Shown piece by piece: positions 11,894-25,837 of a stretch of DNA of 64,000 nt. The notes under the pieces are model-generated. The model worked only from the letters and a program-made list of their open reading frames with translations, made no database searches and was not told where the DNA came from. Each line of letters starts with the position of its first letter. The first letter of the stretch is position 1. Origin of the DNA: Parietaria judaica (Eukaryota > Streptophyta > Magnoliopsida > Rosales > Urticaceae); NCBI GenBank assembly GCA_954871525.1, contig OX940863.1:38674501-38738500 (forward strand), written 5' to 3'. The position numbers and the translations under genes are program-made.

Positions 11894-12680
11894 ATGGAAA
11901 ACACATCGGTTAATCTTCCTGAAGATCTCCTCTTCTCTAAAATTCTAGCCAAACTCCCGGCGAAACCTCTGATGTGATTCAAGAGCGTCTCCAAAACCTG
12001 GCGGGCTCGCATTGGCGATCAGTTGTTTATCGATGCTCACCGAATCTGTCATCAGGCCAAAAATGGCCCAATCATGATTGCCCTTGGTACACGTTTGTTG
12101 GAATCGTATGTACTGATTCAGATCAACAGCCAGGTACAGAAACTCAGCATGTCGCATCCTAACCCCGAGCACCAAATCCTCCAAATGGTTAGCTCGTCCA
12201 ACGGCTTGGTCTGCCTGAGAATCAGGTACGAGCCGAAAGTGACGGGCGTGACGCGAGTTGCGGTTTTTAATCCGGCGACTCAGAAGATTAGGATCCTTTC
12301 GAGGCCACCAGCGTATTCACTCAAGTTTCGCAAAGTCCATGCGGTGTTAGGTTTTCGACTCGACGGCACGAGCAACAAATACAAGGTCGTACGCTTGTGC
12401 CTTAGAAAGCCAGGTCATCCGTTTGTATGTATACAAGTGTTCAACAAAGGTGGGATTGCCTGGCGAAATATTTCGCCGCCTTTGAGAGTACAAGGTTCAC
12501 TCGACGTGAATTGGCTATCGGACACTTCTTCATTGCAATTTTAAGATTGATCAAATGGAGCCTTCGAAGAAAATATTTGTATTCGTCGACTTGCGGGAGG
12601 AGGTGCTTCGCCTTGACACGGTGCGGATACTTACTAGTATTTACATGTTTCATGCATATTTATTCCTATGTTTATGTGTA
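11894..12680 (+). pseudogene. F-box protein with F-box-associated domain, copy A left
   Basis: F-box proteins are substrate receptors of SCF ubiquitin ligases. The ATG at 11894 begins MENTSVNLPEDLLFSKILAK, a typical plant F-box start, and the F-box continues with FKSVSKTWRARIGD (residues ~8-45). An F-box-associated region follows (SSNGLVCLRI, VAVFNPATQKIRILSRPPAYS, LGFRLDGTSNKYKVV). TGA at codon 28 (11975-11977) breaks the F-box where an Arg codon is expected; CGA to TGA would explain it. From codon 29 the frame is open to 12544. A deletion of about 20 bp near 12520, relative to the right copy, then shifts the frame, and the C-terminal part to ~12680 is out of frame. No intron is seen. Confidence 0.8.
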
Positions 12681-13440
12681 ATTGCACCACTGATGTCGGT
12701 GGTTTTGAATTAACAAATCTTTTTTTCCCGGTAATTGCAAAATAAACTAATACGTTTCACCCCGGAGCTGCGCGCTCATGTATATAAAGTATAAAAATAC
12801 GTGGACGAGGCCGTAACATGGTGTTTACCTCGGCACATTTTAAACAAACTGCGGCAAAAATAAATTGGAAATCTACGGCAAGATTTGGTCGATTCCAAAT
12901 ATACCGCGGTGTTTAACATAAGCCGCGGCTGTGATCATAATTCTCAGAAATCGATGAACGCAGCGGCGGCTACGTTCCACGGGCTAAATGTAAAAACGCT
13001 GATCTTCTCAACTCTGCAACCGGGATTCTCAAAATCTAAAATCTGCACCCACATGCGATGCGTTGGCAACCAATTATGCCTTTATTAAAATTAAATGGGA
13101 TTAAAAAAAAAACTCAGTAATTATGGCTAGGCTATAATGATACACGGGGAATAGTGAAAAGTTGACAGCAGAGCCACCACACTTATCACATCAGCGGCGA
13201 CGTGATGGAGTGTGACAGTTGCAAAAATGCTAAACCTAATCAGGTACTGACACAAGTGCCATACATGCAGAGAAACTGAAACCCCATAAACTGCTCCAGT
13301 TTAAACCGCGGTTTTTTCTAATATGAATCACGGCGCCGAACTCAAAATTTCTCGTAACCTACCGAGTTCATGACGATAGGCAGTTTCACTTCACCATCTC
13401 CCCATTTAGTCTCTTAAGCCTCTATTCTCTCTTACAAAAT
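12681..13440. repeat. Spacer with sparse CCGCGG motifs between F-box A and B (left)
   Basis: Exact cores at about 12903, 12922 and 13307, with decayed variants. 13.10-13.25 kb matches 48.34-48.48 kb inverted. The sequence CACACTTATCACATCAGC...GACGTGATGGAGTG (split here) is the empty target site for the gypsy LTR that sits at 46903-48359 in the right arm. Confidence 0.6.
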
Positions 13441-13444
13441 TACA

Positions 13445-14300
13445 ATGAAAAACACTTCGGAGGATCTTTCTGAAGACCTCGTCTTTGAAAAAATTCTAGC
13501 GGAACTCCCGGCAAAACCTCTGATGCATTTAAAGAGCGTCTCCAGAAACTAGTGGGGTTGAATATCTGGCGATGAGTCATTTATTGACGCTCACCGAATC
13601 TGTCGTCAGGCAAAAAACGAGCCAATCCTGATTGCCGCCAGTAAACAAGTGTTGGAAAAGTTTGTACTGATGATGATGATCAACGGTGAAAGGGTGCAGA
13701 GATATGACGTGGATTAGCTCAACCCCGACAACCAAGTCATGCAAATTGTGGGCTCCTTTAACGGCTTTGTCTGCCTGAGACTCGGGTGGGACGAGGGGAC
13801 GTGACTCGTGGTTTGGAATCCGGTGACTCGGCAGGCTAGACATCTCCCAATTCCACCACCGTATTCACATAAGTTTTAGCAACTCCAAGCGGCGTTAGGT
13901 TTCTGACTTGACGTCACAACCAAAGAATACTAGGTTGTCCGCTTGTGCCTCGGCAAGTCGGGTCATCCGTTCCCATGCATGCAAGTGTTCGACAAAGGGT
14001 GGGATCGCCTGGCGAAATGTTCCGGCGCCTTTAATGCTGCCAATGATACTGTCAAAGAAATGGTTACCAAACAAGGGCATTATTTATGGGGTTCTTCATT
14101 GCTGCTTTCTGATTCAATTTCAGCCTAAGGTGAAATTTTTTATTTCCTCTGATTTTAGAGACGAGGTACGGATGGAGTTTCTGAGATTACCAGAGGATCC
14201 TGTGATTGTCAACAGGTAGCAAAATGAATGGGTGGAGCAACACGGGATATGCGTTCATCGTCTCGATAAGTACGTCGAGAGCATTGCTTCTTTGTTTTGA
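13445..14300 (+). pseudogene. F-box protein with F-box-associated domain, copy B left
   Basis: Begins MKNTSEDLSEDLVFEKILAE and shows F-box (LMHLKSVSR) and F-box-associated motifs (FVCLRLGWDE, LVVWNPVTRQARHLPIPPPYS). At least six in-frame stops and a net frameshift against the 858-bp reading frame of the right-arm copies (length 856 here, not a multiple of three) disable it. It is the unamplified counterpart of the four tandem F-box genes at 36.7-46.6 kb. The preceding TCTCTCTTACAAAATTACA is a conserved leader. Confidence 0.75.
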
Positions 14301-15084
14301 TGTTTTATGCACATTTAATCCTATGCATATATGTAATTGCACCACCGATATGTAGGTTGTTTTGAATGAACAAGGATTTTTTTTCCCGCTAATATATCCG
14401 AATTTTGTAACTTTGGCTTGTTGTTTCGAGTCTGAGACTTTGCTATTATCACCGATTTTGATCGTAAAACAAAGAGGTACGGTTGAAAATCGTTTTTAGA
14501 GTTTGGATTAAAAAAAAATTACAAAATAAACAAACAAGTTTAAAATAAGAGAAGTGGGTATTAGTTATTAAATACACGCCTAAGTGCGTGTATCGAAGTT
14601 GTAGAAGCAGCGACGCGTTCTGAAAAAATAGTTGGATTGCTTATATCACCTGGGCACATTTTTGAATTAAGCGCGTCCTAAACAAAGTTCTAAAAGAAAC
14701 CCGAGAGCAAGAATTGATCGCTTTGAATATGCCGACGTGTATTTTATTAATGCCTCGGCTAGCCTGTGTGTACTTCGGTTAGGAACTATACCGCGGCGGT
14801 GATCATAAGTCCCTGATACTGGATGAACACAGTCGCGCCGTTGTAGTTAGAACCGTGGTTTATTTAAGAATATATATTTTTTAAGAATCGTTTTTCATTG
14901 ATTTATCGGATATATATAAATTTAACACGAAATCACTGTTTGAGGCCCTAACCACGGGCAAAAAAAAAATCTCCAACCACGGGCACATATATGAAAGAAG
15001 TAGATACGAAATATTATTTTGAAAAAAAGAGCCTTAATATAAATAATAATATAATAAACTATAAACTATATATATACAATCTTT
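14301..15084. repeat. Spacer with decayed CCGCGG motifs (left)
   Basis: One exact core (about 14793) and several variants (CCGACG, CCTCGGC, ACCGTGG). It matches 44.99-45.78 kb and 36.0-36.7 kb inverted. ACCACGGGCA occurs twice (14951 and 14975); the reverse complement of this stretch is where the right arm's tandem-unit junction (GCGGTGTGCCC) formed. Confidence 0.55.
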
Positions 15085-18000
15085 CTACTCTTTCCTGTTA
15101 TCCTTCTCACCACCCGTGCCATTGCCCTTATTCAGAACACTACTTCCTCTTCCATTCCCGTGATACTTGAGGACGTCAATCTTTTTCCAGATCTGATTTT
15201 TGTGTCCTTTCTCGAGGCAGCAGCAGGCAGACATGCAAAGTTGCGTGTGTTGGGAATAATCCCTGCAAATTATCACGAATTGTATCATCGAACCGTTCGG
15301 GTAACATTTATATTATGTAATTTAATATTCATAAATCATTAATAATAATCTAGTCATCATAGGAAATAAAGAGAAAGCAGTAAATGGTTGCATTTATTAA
15401 CCCAATGCATAAGGTCGTATCTCTAATGAAGACTTTCGGCTGCGCGTTCTGAATCGGGCAGGGCTCCGCCGGTGCTGAGGGAAACTCCCGTGATCTTCCG
15501 GGATATTCTCCTGGATTCCTCGTACCGAAGCGTGGGCTTCGCCGGCAGGACTCCGTCGCAAAATTTAAACTGATGGGTCTTTTTAACCTTCCAGAGAACT
15601 AAGTCTCTTCAGCCGAACTAGAAAGAGAGATTAGAGGAAAAATTTGTAGACCCTTAAAGAGAGGGAGACTTCGAATTTTTCTATAGGGAAAGGTGTGAAA
15701 AATGTGTAGAATAAGCTCCCTATTTATAGGCTCAGACTGTAACCGAATTAGAGAAATTCTCTCCCTTAATTTCGAATTCTTTAAATGAAATATAATTAAT
15801 CATTTCAATCCAATGGTCTAGATTTAATCTTATCTAAATCAAAGGGATATAATTAATTAGGGATTTAAGTAAATAAGAAAAAGACTTGGATAAAATAAAA
15901 AACCAATCTTCTCCTCTTATCTTATCAAATTCGAATTTATATATATATATATATATATATATTAAAATTCGAATTGTAATTATCTAGATCCAACGGTTGA
16001 GATAAATCTTTAAACCGATCTAATGGATCAAATTAATTTAGGATAAAATCAAATATCAAAAGATTTAATAAAAACTTAATTCGATTTCATCCTTTTATAT
16101 AATGCGAAAAATATATATTATATATATAATTAATTAATTTCCAATCCGACAGTAAAGATTAAATCTTAAACCGATCCAACGGATATAATTAATTACATAA
16201 ATTCGAAAAACTAAACTTGGTCACAAAGCTATTAATTTTGAATTATATCAATTATATTAATCCAACGGTTGATATTAAATCATAACCGATCCAATGTATT
16301 AAATCGATTTTAGGGTTTTTCTCAAATGCCAAAAGATTTAGTACTTATGCCGCAATTATGAAAAGACCAATGCCTATCCATTCGAATGTCATATCGTTCC
16401 ACATTCCAAGGCATAATTCGATTTTACACATATAAGATATATATATATATATATATATATTATTTATATATTAATATTAATATAAATCTATTAATTATTA
16501 ATTAATTAATAATAAGATATTAATAATTAAATTCAAATAATTAAACTATATTAATATTCTATGATCTCAATATCACACATTGAAATGTCATTGTGTCACA
16601 CCATCATTTAAATTTGTGAAATGTGATTTAATTTCATAGTTTACCGAAACGATCACAAACTTAGAAATTCTCTAAATCACAAACCGTGTGTCAAAACGAC
16701 TAGGTTCAAAAATCAAAGTTTCTTGGAATTTAATTTCCAACAACTTTCATGTTGACAGAAAATCCAAATTCTACTTTCTTTTGTCAGTTAAATTCGGTTA
16801 GCAAGATATGGTACTTTTGCCACGCTACTGATAAAACTATCTGATGCCTGTCACAGACTTCAGTTTTATAAGTCTTGCCTAATGATTAAACATCTCAAAA
16901 TGTTCCTATCACGTATGTATCATCCATTACAGAGCTATCCTGGGGACCATGGACCCGTATCACTTAAGCTCTAACGAATTGCTAGGGTGTTCATCAAACC
17001 TAGGTGTTATTCCATTATGAAACCGAGGCTGCAGTCTTTAGTGATACGGTATATATTATTCCTTTTAATTACAGCAGGGTGTCCATTGATACAATCAAAT
17101 TCGGGTTATTGATCTTTCATTTGATGATCCACATATGAGCAGCCCCTCATTGCATTTTCATCCTTGACTCAGTCAGTAATATCATGAGTAACCCACTTAT
17201 GGTTTTGATTCATAAGTTGTGCATGGCTACCTCTCACTTCTCACCACAATCAATCAAGGGAATCATCATGACTCCGAAAAATGTTGTGTGATGCCCATGT
17301 CTATGACCAAGCTACCCTTACTGCTGACTATCATGTTCCTAATATAATAGTGTTGGGAACAACGGTAATATATTGTGTTCTTTAACGGTTAAATCAAAGA
17401 ACAATCAAGCCAGCAGCTCGGACTCAAGATCACTCAAGACTTAGATCGAATATCCATTTGATCATCTACTAGTGACTCAACTCCAAGTTATCAGTGACGG
17501 TCTTATATGATAACTTCCGGAATTCAAGTCAGGTCCAATCCAGTATGAAGACACTTCATACTTAATGCACTTCTAGTGAGTGTGACACACACAAAATACA
17601 TAATAGGATTGTCACTTAGTCACATTAATGACCTTATACGATTAATGGGCTCTCACCCAGTTAATCAGGTCACGGACATTTTAAGTTCATTTATTATGAT
17701 TATTAATTATTCCTCACATTGACTCTATTGTGATAATAATAACATAATTGCATCCTTTATGAACTAAGGATCAAACATTCTATTTTACTCTACCAGAAAC
17801 TATAATAAGATTAACATAATAAGCACCATCTTTTATTCAACGACTTGTCATAATCTTTTACAAATGGATAAAAATATCTTGTTGAAGGACACACATGTCC
17901 AACAGCGTGATCAATATCCAGTACGGTAACGAATATTTCCTCCCCACATACGTGTCGGGCAAGTTCGAATAGAACTCCTTAATCATGTTCAAGTTCCCGT

Positions 18001-18232
18001 TTTCTTTTGGATGTGAAGCGAATGTCTTCCACCCGTGAACCTCGATTATATTCGTGATCTGCTCAGCCTCAACGCAAACTGTAGGATCCAGCGGGAACAC
18101 AAAACCTCGTTCGTCGCATACTCTTGCCTCGAGTTAGTCAAACCGTTCACTCGCTCAAATACTCGTGAATATATTTTTATCGTAAGCAGGGTCATTATTC
18201 GGCTCGGATCTCTGACGCTTTCTAAGAGCCAT
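15085..18232 (-). pseudogene. Transposase_32-like transposon protein, split by an LTR (left arm)
   Basis: The start at 18232 reads MALRKRQRSEPNNDPAYDKN. It continues, past two stops, into VCDERGFVFPLDPTVC, ITNIIEVHGWKTFASHPKE and MIKEFYSNLPDT. The order of a DERGF strand, a helix ending in GW..F, and EFY.NLPD is characteristic of the plant 'putative plant transposon protein' family (Transposase_32-like). After NLPDT, about 380 bp present in the right copy are missing (junction ~17952, flanked by CAC). The frame resumes with YVGRKYSLPYW and is cut at 17905 by a copia solo LTR. The last part lies at 15.09-15.24 kb. Non-functional. Confidence 0.7.
15248..17904 (-). mobile_element. Ty1/copia solo LTR with target duplication GCGTG
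   Basis: 2657 bp. On the minus strand it starts TGTTGGACATGTGTGTCC and ends TCCCAACA, with 5-bp duplications GCGTG at 15243-15247 and 17905-17909. A minus-strand TATA box (TATAAATAGGGAGC, about 15716-15729) marks U3/R. No internal region adjoins it, so it is a solo LTR left by LTR-LTR recombination. It belongs to the same family as 23178-25837 and 26804-31542. It interrupts the left Transposase_32-like gene. Confidence 0.9.
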
Positions 18233-18735
<503 letters not shown>

Positions 18736-19645
18736 AGAACCGCAGTTTTAGACTAACAAAACGCCTCGGTACGGGAATCTTTAACATACACTACCAAAAC
18801 CAGGCCTTGGCGAATACGATTAGGGCATAAGACACGTTTTGGATATTGGAATCTACCTCGGCATATAATATTATTAAGCGGCGGTACACATCATAAGATC
18901 AATAATTAAATTACTTAAAGAGAAGCCGCGGCGCTCTAAATATAATGGCCGCATCAGTTGTCGATGACAGCCTCGGCTAATCATAATTTTTGGGCGATTT
19001 CAGACAACGTCCTGAATACACAGTATATGTACTATACGCTGCGGTTACTAAACTAAAGTAACCGCGGTTTCAGTAGTAAGATGTCAATAAAAAAGTACGC
19101 TCGCCTTTTTTTTTTATAAATTTTTTGCTAAGTTTCTTTCTATGATTGTATACAGGCCGCGGTTATCTTTTCTAAACTTCTTATACTGCGGCTAAAAAAA
19201 GAAGAAACATCATAACAACAATATCTAACATACATTAATAAAACCAGGCTTCAGCGATTACGATTTGGGCATAAGACACGTCTTGGATATTGGATATATA
19301 CTTCGGCATATAATAATAAAAATCAGGGGTACAGACAATTAGGTAAATAATTTAATTACTTAAAGGTAAGCCCCGACGCTTTGCATATAATGGCCGTGTC
19401 GGATGTCCATAACAGCCTCGGCTTATTGTAATTTTTGGGCGGTTTCAGACAACGTCCTGAATATGTAGGTTATTTACTAAATGCCACGGTTATGTAACTA
19501 AACTAACCCCGGTTTAAAGCACGCCTCAGGGACGTCGTGAAAGAAAATAAGCCGCGGTTTTCTATAACACAAGCCGCTGTTCCGGCAAACATTAAGCACG
19601 TTTCGTGAAGTGTTGTGGAAAGCGTATGGTGTTATCAACTATTTG
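18736..19645. repeat. CCGCGG motif array, inner left arm
   Basis: Four exact cores (about 18927, 19061, 19157, 19552) with many variants. Two related sub-blocks (18.78-19.02 and 19.25-19.46 kb), sharing GGGCGATTTCAGACAACGTC or close variants, are a local tandem duplication. Homology with the right arm ends at TTATCAACTATTTGTA (19645 / 33648). Confidence 0.7.
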
Positions 19646-21232
19646 TACGCGTGAAGGATGATACCACAATTATGTTCAAATGTGTCATGTGAACAAAGGA
19701 TATTCCAATCAGACTCAGTTTGTGATTGTTGTCACGAATTACTGATTACCCTAATTAGTGACAAAAGTATGAAAGTTTCGTAACCAATGAAACTGTAAAA
19801 AATATAATATAATTTAATCATTGGTTATCCCTAGGGCTGTAGAAAATTAAAATTCTGGCACAGTTATCTTTTTGAATCGTGTCAATCTGACGTACGGTTT
19901 GAGATTTATGATAATAACAACTTTTGGTCTATGGTTAAAAATGACATTGTTATATAAATAAAAAATTAGAGAGATTAAATATTGGTATTTATAACTGGAA
20001 TATTTAAAGAGAGAAATTAATAATAAAATTCGTAATTATATATGCGAATTTAAATATTATATAAATCTTGATTAAATCTTTAGGGTATTTTCAGAAAAAG
20101 ATTTAATTTAGATTTATTTTTTATTTGATTTATTTAAAATAAAATCTTCGAGTGAATATATCTAGGTGGTTGGAGTAAATTTCTCAAGAGTGGTTGAGAG
20201 ATTCTCCAAAGTGGTTGGGCCATTCCTTATAAATAGGATAGCCTGGTAACCTTGAAAACACACCTTCACAACCTAAAAGATTCAGAAATCCAACTCTCTC
20301 TCTCTCTCTCTCTATAATAAAGAGAGAAAAGAAAGTGTAGAATCTTTTACTCTCTAATAATTATGCTATCGATCCAGATTCTCTTCTCCATTGTCTATAT
20401 CCTCAAACGAGCGATGGCGGATAAATGTCATATGTCTTTCTGAATGGTAAGGTTGAGAAAGCATTATCTATATGTATACGTTCTAGATTTATAAATCTTT
20501 AAATCTTAGAAGCTTTAGGTTCTTTAACCTATAAGCGGAAGTGTGAACGTTATTGAGACCTGCATCTAGAATCTCATTAACTCAGCTTAATTATGGTTTT
20601 ATGAGTTCAATGTATAAATAAATAATTATAAATCGTTACAATATAACTATTTAAACAACCTAATAATGTTAATTTTAAAAATAATGCCCATTTTGTTCGA
20701 ATTTCTGAGTGCGAAGCAAAAGCGTACTAGGAAGAACCTCAATGTAACAGTGGTAATTACTTGAGTAAATCAATATAGTCCTTGATAAATTCACCAAGTG
20801 AATAATAGTTCTTGTTATCTGGATATAACGGAAGAACTTCAATGCTTGAATATTAAGAGAGTTTTTCAATATCTCAGATAATGTTGCATTTATGACAAAG
20901 TCATAAGAAGAACACTTAGGATTTTGAAATCCAGTAATAAGTGTCTTAACTTATTACAGGAGCGATACAAGTATAATTGCTCATCGGCAATTCTGAATTG
21001 CAGATTCCTAATGGTGACTAATTTACATTAGTAGTTGAGTGGGAGCTTTTAACCATATAAGGGTAAAAACAAGGATTACAATCTTCTGGATAAGATTGTA
21101 GGCAACATAGAAACATAACATAGATTATGACTAATTGACCACTCTACCTTCCTGAAGAAAATATCTAAAGACGTTGATGGAAAAATAGATTCATAGAAAC
21201 AATGCATCTTCTTAAGAGTGTAAGTAGGAGAT
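19646..21232 (+). mobile_element. Degraded copia-like element: partial 5' LTR and internal remnant
   Basis: 19651-20.31 kb repeats 22.18-22.81 kb (including TATA-like CCTTATAAATAGG at 20.23 kb and a CT run). It is therefore the truncated 5' LTR of the element whose 3' LTR starts at 21233. The internal part (20.5-21.22 kb) has no long frame. It ends in a purine-rich AAGTAGGAGA (21222-21231), fitting a polypurine tract directly before the 3' LTR. The insertion or deletion point coincides with the end of the left inverted arm. Confidence 0.6.
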
Positions 21233-23177
21233 TGTTGGACATTTTTTAAGTATGCCCTCTATTCAGATGCTAATCTCGCTTGTATAAGATCATGATCGTT
21301 TTCCTAAGAACAAAAGATGCTTATTAATGTTAATCTTATATAGACATCTCAGATTGAATATAGAGAATATTAATTGAATGTTTGATCATTAGTTCTTTAG
21401 TTTTGCTCTCTTGTTCAGTCATCACAGTAGTCTATGCGATGAGGTTTGACTATCATGAATAAAGAACTTACAAGGTCCATGATCTAGATTCGAAATGTGA
21501 ATTTTTAAGGTGTGAACGACAATTCATGAACTTAATCACATTTATGTGGTGATCTATTATCGGGTCATAGTGCAGTGCGAGCACTATTAAGTTTTTTCAA
21601 GTATGAAGTGTCTTCATACGGGACGGATTAGACTTACATCAGAAATCATCAATTAAGTCTGTCAGTAATGATAGTACGATAGGGTCGCTTAGATGATCAG
21701 AGCGGAATTGGTTGATGTCCTGATTTAATCGTTACAGAGTAAAGTTAAGTACTCCTAATACTTTTATTTTGGGATTAGACGGTTGACCAGGATAAGTTGC
21801 ACGATAGCAGATATGGATAATATATTTATGATATTCTTATTGTAGTTTGTGGGAAATGAACGAGTACTCATGAGTAGCTCATCGGATTCATTATCCCATG
21901 AGTGAGTAGTTTGTAATAATCATGGAATAAGATAGTATCATCAAAAAAGGACAGAACGACAATCTTACCCTTTTGATGAATATCATAATAACACGAAAAA
22001 TGATTACCAGATATCTGATTGTATCAATGAACACCTTTGATCAGGAAGATAAATATAAATACACATTTGAAAGTTCAGCCAAGAGCAATAATGGAATGTG
22101 ATAAAGGTTGGTAAAAGTCTACACTTTTACCGTAGCTCGAGTATGTATGTCCATTATTCCCTTTTGTAACTCCACAAGGATGACACCGTAATTATGTTCA
22201 AATGTGTCATTTGAACATAGATATTCCAATAAGACTCGGTTCGTGATTGTTGTCACGAATTACTGATTACCCTAAATAGTGGCAAAAGTATTAAAGTTTG
22301 GTAACCAATGAAACTGTAAAAATATAATTGAATTTTAATCCTTGGACATCCCCAGGGCTGTAGGAAATTAAATTCTGGTACAGTTATCTTTTTGAATCTT
22401 GTCAATCTGACATGCGGTTAAAATGACACTATTATTTAAATCGAAAATTAGAGAGATTAAATATTGGTATTTATACCTGGAATATATAAAGAGAGAAATT
22501 AATAATAAAAATCTTAATTATTTATGCGAATTTTAATATTATATAAATCTTGAAAATATAAAGATTTGATTTATTAAATCTTTGGGGTATTTTAAGAAAA
22601 ATATTTAATTTAGATTTATTTTTTATTTGATTTATTTAAAATCAAATCTTTGAGTGAATATATCTAGGTGGTTGGAGTAAATATCTAAAGAGTGGTTGAG
22701 AGATTTTCTCCAAAGTGGTTGGGCCATTCCTTATAAATAGGATAGACTGGTAACCCTGAAAATACACCTTCACAACCTACAAGATGCAGAAATCGAATTC
22801 TCTCTCTCTCTCTCAATTTTTGCGAATTTGCTCCTGGATTAATCTCAGAGATTTTCGAGTAATAGGGCTTCGAGTTTTATCCAGTGGGAGCCTACGCATC
22901 CCCGCGACGTAGTCCCGGACAATACATCATAAGGCTTTTGGAAGCATCTTCATCAAAGAAAATCGCAGAAAGATTCAAGAGCACAGTCTGAGACTTCACA
23001 AATAAAAAGGTACGTATTTATGTGTTTTTTTTCCGATTAAGAATATCATTTACTAATACTCAAAGCTCAGAATAAAAACGAAACATTGTTATTAAAATCA
23101 AGATAATTAATTAATCATGATCAGGGAAATTAATTGTGAGTTTTTTTTTACACGGACGGTATTGACAGGGTTATTGG
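21233..23177 (+). mobile_element. Copia-like 3' LTR (second LTR family)
   Basis: Starts TGTTGGACATTTTTTAAG right after the purine tract. It has a TATA-like box (CCTTATAAATAGG, about 22.73 kb) and a downstream CT run. The 3' end is not sharp; sequence up to the solo LTR at 23178 is assigned to it provisionally. Fragments of the same LTR lie at 1976-2165. Confidence 0.55.
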
Positions 23178-25837
23178 TGTTGGGAAGTTCATTACATTTC
23201 CCGATAATATTATCACGATTTATGTCGTCGAACCGTCCGGGTAACATTTAAAAAAATATTTAAAGCTGAAAACTTGTTATCGGTACATCGGTTCGAACAT
23301 CTGATAATAACCAAAATCAAGATCTGATAAATTGCAATTTAACTTTTCATAAATTCATTATTAATAATCTAGTCTATAGGAAATAAATAAACTGAATAAA
23401 GATTTGCATTTATTGACCCAATGCATAAGGCCGTAACTTAGGTGATGACGATGCTGAGGGAAAGTCTTGTGATCTTCTGGTATATTCTCCTAGACTTCTC
23501 ATACCGAAGCGTGGGCTTCGCCGGTAGGAATTCGTCGCAAAACTTTTAACTGAAGGTTCTTTTAAAGCTTCTGGAGAACAACGTCTCACTAAGTCGAACC
23601 AGAAAAAGAAGATCAGAGGTTAAGAAATTCGCAGACTCTAGAGAGAGAGAGAGAGAGAAAATTCTTGCTCTGAGGAGAGGTGTTTGAAATGTGTAGAATG
23701 AGCCCTCTATTTATAGGCTCAAGGAAAAACCAATTAGGGAAGTTTTCGTCCTTGATTTTTAATTCTGTAATGGACAAATATAATTAATTACTCCAAACCA
23801 ATGGCCAAGATTGAATCACCAAAGATCCAATGGTTGTAATTATTTAGGGATTAAACTAAATATGGAAACCATTAATATATCAATTATCCAATCACTTCCT
23901 TATATAACACAATTCGAATTCCCTATGTACCCATATGGAAAATTCAAAATCAATATTCTTGATCCAATGGTTGGAATTAATTCCACAACCAATCTAATGG
24001 ACCATATTGATTTCAGACAAAGTCAACTCTCCAAGCTTTATTACCAAGAATTATTATTCGACCTCCTTTATAATAAATTCATTTTTTGGATTTCATTTGT
24101 ACATGTCAATTAATTTCCAATCCAATGGTTAAGATTAAATCCTAAACCAATGCAATGGATATAACTAATCAACAAATTTCAAAATTCATGCTTGGTCACC
24201 AAGTCATTTGCGAATTAGGGTTTCCAAATTAATTATCATGATCCAACGGTTAAGATTAAATCTTGACCGATCTAATGAACCAAATTAATTTCAAGGTTTT
24301 TCATTAATACCTAAACTTAGATATTTATGCCGCAAATTTGAAAAGTCTAAATTCAAGTAAATTCGTGTAAGCGCAACTCACACATTTACTTGGGCCGAAT
24401 TATTTATACACATTCATATATATATATATTATATATACACACCAAATATATATTATTTAAATAATATAAATCCATTAATTATTAATTAATTATAAATAAG
24501 GATATTAATAATTAAATCCAAATAATTAAATTATATTATTAAGCACTGATCTCAATATCACACATTAAATGTCATGGTGCAACACCACCACTTAAATTCG
24601 TGACATGTGACTAAATTTCACATATTTACGAAAACGATCGTAAGCTTGGAAATTCTCTAAAATCACAAACCGTACAATGAAATGACTCGGTTCAAAAAGT
24701 AAAGTTTCTTAGAATTTAATTTCCAAAAATTTCATATTGATGAAAATTCCAAATTTAACTTTCTTTTATCAGTTAAATTTTCAGCACAAAACTTTGGTAC
24801 ATTGCCACGTCAAAATAAAACTTCCAAAATCTGACACAGACTTTAGTTTTATGAATCCCGACCAATGATAAAACATATCGAATTTTTAAAGTACGTATGT
24901 ATCATCCGTTTATCCTGGGAACCATGGACCCGTATCACTGAAGCTCCAACGAACTGCTAGTGGTTCGTCAATTCTCGGTGTTATTCCACTATAAACCTGA
25001 GGTTGCACTCTCTAGTGATACAGTATATATTATTCCCTTTATAGCAGGGTGTCCATTGATACAATCAAATTTGGGTTATTCTCTTTCACTTGATTATCCA
25101 CACACGAGCAAACGGTTTTTACCGTTTTGCCTCTCACTGCATTTTCATCCTCAACTCAGTTAGTAATATTGTGAGTAAACACTTATGGTTTCGATTCATA
25201 AGTTGTGCATTGCTACCTATCACTTCTCACCACTAACAATCAAGAGAATCATCTTGAATCATAAGAGAGCTATGTAATGTCCGTTTCTATGACCAAGCTA
25301 CCCTTATCTGTTGACTATCATGTTCCCAAAATAGTAACATTGGGAACGACATTAAATGTTTTCTTTAACAGTTAAATCAAAGAACAATCAAGTCAACAGT
25401 CTAGGCTTGAGGTCACTCAGTGCTTAGATCGAATATCCATATCATCTACTAGTGACTCAACTCCAAGTTGTCAGTAACGGTCTTATTTGACAACTTCCGG
25501 AGTTTAAGTCAGGTCCAGTTCAGTATGAAGCAGCTTCATACTTAATGCATTTCTAGTGAGTGTGACACACTCACTTAATCCAGAATAGGGTTATGATTAA
25601 AAATTCTTAATCAAGTCACAGACAATTTAAGTTCATTTATTATGATTATCAATTCTTCCTCACATTGACTCGATTGTGATAATAATAACATAATTGCATC
25701 ATTTATGAACTATGGAACAGACATTCTATTTTACTCTACTAGAAACTATAATAAGTAACATCTTTTATTCAACGACTTTGGTCAAAATCTTTTACAATAA
25801 GGGAAAATACAGCTTGTTTGCGAACACATGTCCAACA
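23178..25837 (-). mobile_element. Ty1/copia solo LTR with target duplication ATTGG
   Basis: 2660 bp, from TGTTGGGA (plus strand) to TCCAACA, flanked by ATTGG at 23173-23177 and 25838-25842. A minus-strand TATA box (TATAAATAGAGGGC, about 23.70-23.72 kb) gives the orientation. Same family as 15248-17904, with moderate divergence. A 100-codon frame near 23.8-24.1 kb is chance. Confidence 0.88.
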
